Shown here one piece after another: positions 10,701 to 22,700 of a stretch of DNA of 64,000 nucleotides. Origin of the DNA: Patiria pectinifera. Its lineage: Eukaryota > Echinodermata > Asteroidea > Valvatida > Asterinidae. The stretch spans positions 22,931,430-22,995,429 of the forward strand of contig CM057129.1 in NCBI GenBank assembly GCA_029964075.1. Reading direction: 5' to 3'. Numbering within the stretch: the stretch's first letter is position 1; each line of letters begins with the position of its first letter. A program made the translations under genes and the position numbers. A model generated the notes under the pieces. It did not search any database. It saw only the letters and a list, made by a program, of their open reading frames with translations, and was not told the DNA's origin.

Positions 10701-13700
10701 TCCAGATCTAAGATCTGGTGACTGGCCCTCATCACCACACCAAGACTTTAGCTTTGAAATCATGAAGTTGACATCAACTACTCCGAGGGAATTCAATCCA
10801 ATATATTGTAGCATGGGGCCTCCATCCCCTTGGACAGGGGCATCCAGGTATGGAACATGATCACAAAGGAGTTCCCTGGCTCTACCTGAACTGATGAAGA
10901 TGTCATTAGGCCTTCGAAACACCTCCTGACCTGTATTGTCCTCTCTGATCGGAGTTGAAGGCAGCCAAGGGCTTGTCTTCAGGTGGATTGCAAAGCTGGA
11001 CTCAGTGCTAGCAAGTTTTGTCCCAGACTGATCAAACACTTCAGCCCCCATGGAAGCAGGATAGTATCTGCTCCATTCGTGGTTGAGAATCTCAAGAAGG
11101 CACCGTCGCTGACTTTGTATGGTAGACATTTCCAGGTTGGCTTGGACCAACTCTTCAAACTCTTTGCAGGCATTATCATGGATTTTGTAGACACCATCTG
11201 CTGGTTTCTCCCAGAATCGGCCAAGATCTGCCCAGGGTGTCACATCCTGAAAAACAAATTTTGTTTGGATAAACTTATTATTTTTGTATCCATTTTGTAA
11301 TGAAATCTGAAAATACAAAATAGGAGAAGATAGCAATATAAAAAAAATCTAAATAAAACAATCGACGCATAACTCCACAACTCTCTCTCGAGAGAAATAC
11401 TTACCAGTTCCTCCACCTTCACAGTCAGTACTTTCTTCTCAACAGCTAGGAAATTCAGTACCCCTAGCTTTCTGAAGAAAGCATTCCATGATTCAGCCTC
11501 ATTGGGCTGGACTCTATGAGGCCCATTGTGGAAGATGTAGCAACTGTTCAACAGAACCCAATCACAGCCTGCCAAGAAAGAAAGAAAGAAAGACAAGACA
11601 ACTGTCGGTTAAGTCACTCCCCAATTTAGTGATTATTATTGACTGTTGTGCTAGTGGGTCACAACTTTTTTTTGGTCAGATGAACGCATAATACCTGAAG
11701 TTGGCCCCGGGATGCCATGCATCCTCATAAGTCATCCTGTGCCAAGTCAAGTCACAAGCTGCGATGACTTGTGATTTTGAAGTGATAGGAAAAATGTAGC
11801 TTTGTGAGAGTAGGTGTTCGCACACAGTGCGCACAGCCACATGTTTTCCTATCACTACATCGTGACTTGTGATCAACATGAGATGGATTTATGATTTTAC
11901 TTGTGATTGACTTGTGTTTAAATCGTGATTTGATGTGATTTTAACTTGCAATAGATTTACAATGATTTGTAATTGACTAGTGATGGACTTGTGATTTGAC
12001 TTATTGGGTTGTGATTTGAGTTATGATTGACTCGTTGTTTGACTTACAATTGGCTTGTGATTGATTTGACTTGTGATTTGAACTAAAATGGTTTTGTGAT
12101 ATGACTTGTGATTTGAATTGTGACTTGACTTGTCATTGGCCTGTGACTAACTAGTGATATGACGTGTGGCAGACTTGTAAGTTGACTTCCGATTTGACTG
12201 GCTCGTGACATCTTGTGATTTGACTTTTGATTCACTAAATCACAACTCAGCTGCCACCATACCTGGCAGGTCTTGATTAAGGTCAACAGGGTTGCCATAC
12301 GTCACAGTGAAGTGAACAGGTCTCTCCCTGGGTTGGATCAGTCCGTGGTTGGTCACAACGTGGATGCAGTCTGCTATCTTGTCCAAGTCACAGACATCTG
12401 GCTGCCTGGCTAGCTGTTCTTTGATGTACACTACGTAGCCAACCAGAACATCACGGGATTTGTCCTAAATTGTTCCAATGGGAATAACAATAAAACTGAT
12501 GTCACCATTTCACCTACACCTTGTAATGAAAACTAAAATTTCTGACATCTGTTTGTTCAGGGAAGAAATGTCTGATGATCACCCATTGTGTAGTGACAGT
12601 TCAATTTTCTTCAAGCAATGGTCTAATTATCAAACATTTTGTCTCAAACAAAGAGGTTTTGGGGTTTCATAGCCTCTTTAAGTTTTGAAAAGTAACATTT
12701 CTGCTTGACATCTGATCGAGAGAAAGAGAGTAACAGAACAATATCACTACGTACACATTTAGTTACAGGTTTATCCAAGTAGTAATCGCCAGTGCCGGTG
12801 AAGTCTACGATAGGAGGATTCAGGACTGTTAGGGCTATCCCTAACAGTCCTGAATCCTCCAATTTCAATATAATTTTGCACACCCCCTAGAGAGTTAGGG
12901 TTAATTTCAAGGGCTTAAGTTCCACATATGGTGCAGAGTACAGGCAACTAGTTTTCATCAGAATGTGCATCAAACCTATAGTATTTTTGCATAAATACTG
13001 TCATGAGGGGAGATAGTGTCGAAAAAACTGAGTTTTTACAATGCTTGTCAACTGCCTGTCTATTGGTATAGAAACGGAAGTTTCAGGTGCCTTTTCAGAA
13101 AAAAGCTTGTGACAGTATTTTCAGCAAGTACACACATCCGTCTTTTTAGTTGTCTCACTTCTTTTGAAAGAGTTTTTATCGTTAAGTAATTTTTTCAAAA
13201 TTCGCCTGGAGAAAAGTTGGTGCAAGTTTTCACATCTCCTCAAAAGTAGCCATTTCATTTTCACCACGAGAGTTGTTTTCGATATTAAATCAAATCGAAA
13301 ATCTACCTTCCACTGATCGGATTGGATGACCGGCAGTATGTGGTGGCCAATCACATCTCTAGGACTGATGCGAAGGACTCCGAGCTCCTCAAGCAGCTGG
13401 ACCACCTGGGAGTTGGCCACGCTGTCCAGGCTGGTCAGGACTCGGCCGTCTAAGGTACACATGTCCTCCTCCAAGGCCTGTAAGGGCTGGCTGTGAGCTG
13501 TTGGGCAAAACCAAAATTATTGCATTGATGATTATTATTTAACATATCATTATATGTGCACGATCACCACTCAAGAGCTCCAAAGACTAATTTGGAGAGC
13601 AAAATTAGACGCCGCATGTGTTCTTAAAAACAAGGCATTTTGGTAACCCTATAGACCCCTCTCATAACTCATAGACTGCCATCTTTGTAGGAAAGTTACA

Positions 13701-16700
13701 ACTGCGTGTTCAATGCCATCAGGTGCCTGTGCGCGCAGTGTGCAAAATGTTCTAAACATGTGCGCATGTTGCTCAAATTTCTTTGAAATAGGGCGCTGCC
13801 CATTTTCGTCACGAAAATTTGTCGCCCAAAATGCCGATACGTCGTGACAATCTGTAGGAATTTATGTCATTTGAGAGAGGCCCATTGGTCAAAGAAGCAC
13901 GGAGTGCTTGCATACTACCCGAGTGCGAGCCTGGTTCTACCTACAAATGGCTATTTTTGGTCGCCGAATCAGTCTACTAGGAGGGACACAATGTATCTGC
14001 AAGCACTGGTTCCTTAGCATGTATTGCCTCAAATGCACACAATCAATTTTTATCCGAGCCAAGCGTGTCTCAATTTGAGCTCAGGCTCATTGGTCTCAGG
14101 TTCAGTGGATAATGCCATTGTCACAAGATGCAATCAAGGTAAAACATAATGTAGGCCTCCAAAGATATGTTTTGTCTGTGGTTTGAATTGCTCACAATTG
14201 CTCCATCAACTGAACTCAGAATTACCCAAGAAAATTTAGCATTAAAATAAAATTGGCATATAAACACGAATATAAAAAGAGTTAAAAAAAAATTCTTCAC
14301 AAAAATAACCGTGTTTTCATTCGGTACTTTAATTTCATCGGATCCATCATCTCAGCATCCACCTTATTGGTCAAAGAAGAAATCACCTGATGGCATCTGG
14401 CCTTGTGATTGGTCGGTCCTGTCTTCCTCACTGATAGGAAAGAACACACTGCCCTCCTCCATGGTGACAACCCGTCCCGATGACAGTGGAATCATGGGAA
14501 TGGATCGTAGCTGGTCCAGTGTTCCCTGGGATACGTCGTATTTGTCGCGGCTGCGATAGATACAGGTCAGCCATTGTGCCACGGTTTTAGGAGACAACAG
14601 TTCCTCTGTAACAGCAATACCCATAGTTGCACATATGTGACAGGAATCCACAAAAGTCATACAACTCCTTTTTTCATGTCATAGAAAGAACATACTCTTT
14701 CATACTCTTTGTTTTGGGGTATCACTCAGATTGACATCTTAGAAGGTCTGCACTAGTTAGTAGGAGGTCATGGGTTCGAGTCCCACCTGAGTAAGCTTGT
14801 CAATATTTTGTTTGAAAGCCCTCGGACAACACTGAGTATGCAGTGGTAAATACATTGGCGGGGTAAAACTTAACATGAAAAAAATGTACATCTCCCTGAT
14901 GCAATTCTGTCTCATAAAAACTATGGATACAAAGCTAATCTTGCAAATTCTCCAAATTCAGAGCGGGTGGGGGAGGGGGGAATCGGAGGGGTGGGGTTAA
15001 AGGCATTGAAATGCCCCCCCCCCCCCAGTTACGTTTGCCACTATATACCTGTCTGTTTAGCTGCCCGTGCCACACTGCTCAGGATGTTCATCAGCTCCCC
15101 CATCTGTAGCACCTTGACTCCCAGACTCTTGAGCAACACCTCGCTGACGGCGCTTGCCACATGCGGATGCAGGTAGGAGCAGCTCAGATGCTCTCGTAAG
15201 GTGTCCTGTGGAACCAACTCACAGACCAACTCCCGGACGCTACGGTCTGGACACATGAGGGTCTCTGATGGCAACTTCCAACAAACATCATCTGAAGGAA
15301 AAATAAAATGCATTCAACTTGTAATTTCAATTTTTTTTTCCTATCCAATAATGTGCAATTATAATTATAACGTACATTTGTAGAACTTCTTGGTCCTGGC
15401 TTCCTGCTGTAGATGAAGATGTGCATGGCCATTGGTAACCGGCCACGCAACCAACCTCTGTAGGCTAGTCCAACTACAGACTAATCAAGCAATCATTGAC
15501 TATAAGCATGCATTTGATGCACAGTTGGTTAAAAGGTAAAGTATACATCTTGAACAAACTTGCTCATGGTCGTTAAGTTAGACAGTAGTCTTTTTAGATT
15601 ACGCACATTGCTATTAATGCACGGGGTAAGCTAAGACATGAAAATAAACCACTAGTTGCCCAATAGTCCTTCATCAAACTTTTCCACTGTTAGTCAAAGT
15701 GCGCAGTCTAACGGCCATGCACATTAGTCTATAGATTAATTTGGCAAACAAAATTAGAAGCCATTCTTGCTGTGGAACCACTTCCCTGCGCATGCCGCAT
15801 GTGTTCATAAGGACAAGGCGCCTTCGCATTTTGGTAACCAATTTGGTCAAAGGAGCCCGGAGTGGTGCGTATTACCTGAGCGGGACTGGCACAAGCCTGC
15901 CTGGTGCCACCTGAGAAAATGGCTGTTGCCGAATTAGTCTATATACAGCAAACTTGCCTTCTCCTTGGCCAGTGAGTACCGGCATACAGGGTGTGGCCTT
16001 CAGTCTCTGGTGGATGTTGGTGGCCACCTTCCGGAAGAAGTCCGTCAGAATCTGACTCTCCATAGGAACGAACTTGAGGAATTGGCAGACGGCATGGACG
16101 GGATCGCCGTGGTAGTGTGCCTAAACAAGGGATGGGATATTTCACAACACTTCAATATTTAAGCAGTTCACAATAAAAAAAATCATTATTAGGCCCAAAA
16201 AAAAAGTCTCCGGTTTCTGGTATGCGCGCGCGTCGCCGTAGCCATGCGCGTCGGCAAAATGAAAAAGTTTTTTTTTCAATACAAGATGATGTTTCAAAAC
16301 CGCCAAACTCACTGGTTTGACTGGAATTCTGCTGCTGCACAATTTTAACGTGTTTTTAGAAGGGGTTACATGATCGAGAATAAGATTTATGTGGCCTCTC
16401 TGGACTCCCATATATTTGCACTCAGTTTAGTCGGGCACCATTTGCAGTCATCAGCCGACATTTGAAGCCCCCCCCCAAAAAAAAAAAAACAGGTAAAAAA
16501 AAAAAAAAGCCGCGTCGCCGCACCACTTTTGGGGCAAGCTCCATACCAGAAACCGGAGACTTTTTTTTTTTGGCCTTAATAAAAACTCATGATTAAAAAA
16601 AAAGGAGAAATCACAGTTTCAAACAATTCTAAGCTTTTATTTTCTTCTCCAAATTCTGTAGTTGGGGAGGTCAAACAAATCTGGTTTCCCAGTTTCATAG

Positions 16701-19700
16701 TCACACAGCTACAGCTCAGTATTTCTCTGATATTTGCATACTCTGGTCAAGAGGAATACAATCCCCGTTTCAACATTGTTATTGCTAGTGTACGAATGCA
16801 TTTAGCATTGAACTAGCATAGTTCAACTCTGGCTCAGCTCAGCTGGATTACTGCCATAGTTCATAATACGCTAACCTTTTATAAGCCACTTTTTTTTTTA
16901 TTGAACCAGGTCCCAATTTCATGGCTCTGCTTACCGTTAGCGAAAAATCCATGCTTACTGAAGCAGAAAATTCCCTCCTTACAGTGAGCGTATTTCATGG
17001 GTTAGCAAGGATATTTGGCTTATGCATACATTTCGTAACCAGTGCTTACTGGGTTAGCGCAGAAAAATTTACTGCTGGCGCTGTTAGCACAAAAATGGTG
17101 AGCATAAGTGTGAAATTCTGTGGTTAGCAGGGGCATGAAATTGGGCCCAAATTACTCCAGTCTTGGTCCAAATTTGGATATTGTTTCAATGATGCAGCGA
17201 TGCAGTCATGATCCCTGGCAAGTTAGCCTATTCAAGCTGCTGTGAGGTACAGGGCACTATCAACAAGATGAGTCAAACCCAGGGGTGGGGAAATTTGGCA
17301 CACAAACCTGGGCATATCTCCAGAATGCACTAGCTTGAACTTATAGTGCACACATATTTACATGAATATAGTAAGGTATATGCTCAGAATTTTGGGTCTG
17401 AGTGCCAAAGTGCCTAAGACCGCATTTTATTGATCTCAGTGATATTGTCCACTACTGCTGTGGAGACTTAATTGGCATTGCTTTTTTCAGGGACTGGCTG
17501 CACTTGAAGGCAAAAAAAAATAAGTTCTGGACAAAGCCTAGCTCACTCTCTCACAATTAGAACAGATTTAACAGATATCTGCTGACCTTGAAGTTTTGCA
17601 GGGCATCGATGAAGAGCGGCGCAATCTCCCGCAGGAGCCACTGGTTCCAGGCAGAGTCAGCATCCACGTCCTCCCGAGATGATGGGATGTCAAAGTCACC
17701 TGTGATACAAAATATTGAGCATGGACTTGAGATAAACAATATAACAGTTTTGGTTCATAAAATTGGCCAATCACAAACAAACATACCCCCCTCCCCCATA
17801 AAAAAAGAACAATTGGAAAGAAACATCCTTTTAAAGAAGCATCCTTATAAAGAAGGAATCTGTTGACATTTTGTTAAAAACAAGATAAGAGAGAATGAAG
17901 TATCCTGGAAAGGAATAAGGAGGGAGTACAACAGAGGAAGCTTGAGGAAAATACTTCATCACAGCACTCCTCGGAACACAAACTGTTTATGGATAAGATG
18001 AGGCAGTAAATCTTGTCTTGAAATTTTGAGAACATTCTCAAATTATCTACAGTCACAACAAAATCAAATTCTCCAACAGTTAAATCTCTAGTTACCTACA
18101 TATTAAAAAGGGCTACTTCACCCGACACTGAGCAGAATTTCATGAATTTATCTCACCTTGAATGATGAAGCAGAAACCATAGCTTCTCAGTGGCAAGAAA
18201 GCAAAGACGTTCTGCTCGCTGGACATGCCATCAGACAGAGGGAAGGCTAGACCCAACTCTGTCGACTCAATGCCCACTCGCTGTAACTATTTGACAAAAA
18301 ATAAAACAAAACATTTTAAAGGCATGTTTAATACATTTAACAAAAAAAACTTAGGTGAAACCATGGGTTATTTTTTTGTTGTCATTACAAATTTCCCTCC
18401 AGACTTTAAGGAGCCAGCCTCAATCTAAGACTACGCTCAACAAAAAAATCAACAGACTTGGCAATTAAACAATTGCCACATAAAATATTGTCTATTCTTT
18501 TCCTGATTGCCCAACCAAAGAAATGTACATGAAGCCGTAGGTAAGTATCAGTTTACATTATAAGACTTGTTCATTGACATAAAATGTGTTATCAGTTGAA
18601 CGAAGGAAAGTGACTGCAGCCTGGTTCAACTTTATCAGTCAAGCACTGGAAAAATGATTTGAAAGCTACAGGTTCGAATCCCACTGCAGTCGCAGGAGAA
18701 TAAATGTTGTGCAGTACCTTGGTAGCATCCAAGCATTTCTTGATGAGCAGCCAGCTGTCTGTGTGTTTGGAGTGGCGGATCTCCACAACGTTGCCTCCTT
18801 TATCTCTTCTGCTCATGTGGCTTGTTGTGTTCTCTTCCTGAAAATTTACATCATAGCGTAGGAAATGTCCACGTGCACATGAACCAGTGAGGCAAATTCT
18901 CTCCTTTGACTTGTAGTTGCAGCAATTTCCAGTTACAAATTTTTTGGTTTGGAGAGATGCCAAATAATCTCAAAACGACCCCAAACCCCCATTTGCCCTA
19001 CTTGGAAAATTGTTAACAATAATTAGATCATACTTGTTTCCCCCTGGCCATTTACCCCAAAGGATATCACAGACGGTTTTCCACTATCACCTGGGAATTG
19101 TTCTAAAATTATGTGTGAAACTAAAATGACAACTAAAGAGAAAAATGCTGCTTCATGCAATAAAATAAAAACCAGTTGAAACCAGGCACATTTAAAATCT
19201 TAGAATCTTGGAATTTGAAAATAAATCAACACAAATACTTAAATTGTAAAACCAATTGAAGAGTTTAGGTGTATTATGAGAGCAAATGTTCCACAAATGA
19301 ACACAACGTTTAGAACTATTCGGGAAGACACATTACCATAGGGTCCGAGGCTCCTCAGTGCAGTCAAAATACTGGCGGGTTCATGCCCATGTAGTTTGCT
19401 GAGAGTGCTGCTGGTACATTTCCCAAAGTGGGCAAGGGTGGGGGATTTTCTTTAACTTTCCCTAAACATCCAGGTACCCTTTCACACTTTCAGGTGCATA
19501 TTCAAAGCATGAGGAACACAGAGTAGTATGGTGCTCCACTACGTGTAATGTAAAATAGAACTGAGAGGGTTATCAATCATAAACCGAACCTTGTTAACGA
19601 TGACAATTGATCGTAGTCTGTTTAAGAACAGCAGTAGGGATGGCTGGACATCCTCAAACTTGTTGACCAGGCTGGTGGTTCGCTGGAAGTCTCCCTTCAA

Positions 19701-22700
19701 AGGCAGGGTGATCCGGGTGGTCCAGCTGTTCAATTAAATATTCATGAGATCATGCAGATATGATGAATATTCATGAAATTCGCAAAGTTTCTGGACTGCC
19801 ACAAAGCCTCCCGTCAATGGCAGGATAAGTAATCTTGGTGGTAAAAAAACAACCACGGGGATGTCTTAATAGATCAATCTATTGGCAAGAATTGCAATCT
19901 ACGGTATCATCTGTATGACAAATTATTTAGCTCTTACGGCTTGCGAGGTTCCTCCATCTGGGCAACATCCTGGATCTCTTCAGGCCCTACCCAGGTCGGC
20001 AAGATGTAACCCATCTGATCGGAACTCTGATCGAAGCACACATGATAGCCCTTGGATGTGATCTCAGGTTTGTCAGTCACTCTGAACACTGACTTGAATC
20101 CGATGCCCTTGTGACCTGAATGGTGAATTGAAAAGGACCAGAACGGTCAAAAGTTTTCAGCATGAACCAGGATGTCACAACTTTGCATTCGTATATTTAC
20201 ATAATATTTTATAATTTATATACACTGGATATTATTTCGTAATATCCAGTGGCATTTACCGATGTATCCTCTCTTGTGTTTTCCTTTGGTGCTCCTCCCA
20301 ACATCACAAAGGGCCCGGATGTTGCTCTCTGAGAACCCGACCTCGTTGTTCAAGACAGTCACCTCAGACCTGCAGGGGAGCAATGATACATATACACAGA
20401 GGTATCAATAATCACGATACAAGAATGCCACAATAAGGCGTCACTGTACCAAATCTCTGCTGTGATCATTGGTGTTGAATCTTGTCGGCAAAAGACAAGA
20501 CTATATTTACAAAATGTACCAACAAAAGGAAAGATTTCAGACATAAGTCTGAGAAAAACTCATTCCTGTGATACATTTCATGACAGTAATGGGGATTCAG
20601 TTCCTTGCCTTCGAACGGCCTCGGTTCGAATCCCGCCCAAGACGACAAGTGGATTGGGATTTTCAGTCCCAGCACAATTCCATGGGTTTTCCCCAGAGTA
20701 TTAGTCTAAGGTTTTCCTTGCACTTTTCTTCATTGCCTTCTCTCTACAGGTTTCTTCCGGCTTGTGAGTTACAGTGACATGGACATTTTTGAGGAATCCA
20801 TTGTTTAAATACCCGAAATCAATTAACAATTTTAATGACGTATATTGTATTGCAACCTCTGTATCTTGATATGTACCATATTTTGAAATAGTATTATCTT
20901 GCCATGGCTACAATGCACTGACCTGTCCACTAGGAATATTAAGGAAGGCTCGACCCCAGTCTCATACTCATTGTCGTCAGCGTTCTGGATCAGCTCCAGG
21001 ACAAAGTGGGTGTCCTTGCTGTACAGCTCCTCAGAGAGTCGTTTGAGGCTGCGGCCGATGCGTTCCCGCTGCCGGTCCATCAGTCCTTTGGTCTGCTCAT
21101 CCAGCTCCATGCCCACGCCGAACTCATCACGGCAGATGCTGTGGATCACTGCCCGACAGTCCAACACGGTGCGCTGGAATGGTGTCAGGTTGGGCTCTGG
21201 TTCCACCTCGTCCTCGGTCGTGATTGTTTCTTCGTTTAGGGGCTGAGCATCTGCATCCAAACACTCGTCATGGGAGGAGGTGTCCTCTCCTGCGCCCACT
21301 GCCTGAGAGTCATCAGCATCACCTTCTCCTTAGCGGAAAGAAAATAGTTATATTTGATGTTTATTTTTTCTTTAATATTTTCATCCAAATTCTCACTCCA
21401 AGGTGAAATTTCTTCTCCTGAGCCCCCTACTGGAAAATCATCGGCACTACCTTGTAATTCTAGCGGAAATGAAATCATCAACTTAAATTTTGTTTAGTTG
21501 TCTTTAATCTTTTTTACTACCTCAAGAAAAAAAAAACCCACTTTGTTTCAATCCTTTTCTGTTTTACACATTTCTTTTATTCAAATGAATGTTTTTCAAC
21601 TCTTCTGCAAAACACCCCAACACTAAAAGAAGAATAGAGGCTTATGACAAACGCTACAAGACAAATAAATGTCTATGCTATTTTCTAGAACGCCATGTTT
21701 TAAGGACAAGAGTTAACATTAAGTCAAACCAATAAATCATGAGTTAATCACGAGCCGGGCATCAAGTAACAGGGGATGAACTACAAGAAATGTCTTTGTC
21801 AATCTTCACTAAATAACTTGTACTTTCACTTGAGACTGGACGGCCTCTGACTGAGATCGACTTGGGATCAAGCTTACAAATCTAGACATAGCCTTTTTTT
21901 TCCAACAAACTATAAAATCTACTAAAAAAAAATCCACAAAATCAGAGAAACGTTTAAATGTCACAGATTCTCTTACTTTCACATATGTCCTCCTGAACTT
22001 CCACATTTTCCTCATCATCTTCATAGCTTGCTTCAATGAGGTTGCCAAATTCATCTTCAGATTGTTCTTTAATCTTCTCTTCTTCAAGGATGTCTTGGGC
22101 ATCTCCTCTCTGTTCATCTTTTTCCAGCGATGTCTGGGAAAGCTCTTCGGCATCTTGAAGAGATGGTGTGTCAATGGGACTGACCTCTGCGGTTGAAGAG
22201 CTTTCTGCCGCCTACGGACAATGTAAGAGATTTGTCAATGCCTCTAATCAAAGATTGTGAAATTGACAAATCATGAATCAATTCACAATTAAGATTGCAA
22301 GCCAAGTCACAACTGGGGGATGAACAACGACTATCACAATTAATATGAATGCTCATGACTTGACTTGACTTTTCTTCAAGAAGCTCTACAAAGATATCAA
22401 AAGCCCAGACTCACATATAGGATAAACTTGCTTAATTTTGGAATCATGTTGCATTTTCTTTCTTCAAAAAGCTATGATATTGCTCAATTCAGATGCAACA
22501 CTGAGGAACTGTTTTATTTACTACCAGAAAGAATTCAGATAAATCGATAAAATTGTCACCTCGGTAGTTTTTGGAGCTTTGTGAATCCCAAGCAAGTTAC
22601 TGAAGTCAAACTCTTCATCATTTCCAAAGAAGTCCTCTTCAAAGTCTTCCTCCTTATCCATGTTCCGGGGCATCCTTTCCTCTGTGAAGCTGTTTTTCCA

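Noticed and set aside
14364-14386. Alternative end of the protein after exon 19 (frame runs to FFFDQ and a stop)
   Set aside because: The donor at 14387 joins in phase to exon 20 in both copies. The read-through stop is probably intronic, although a short isoform cannot be excluded.
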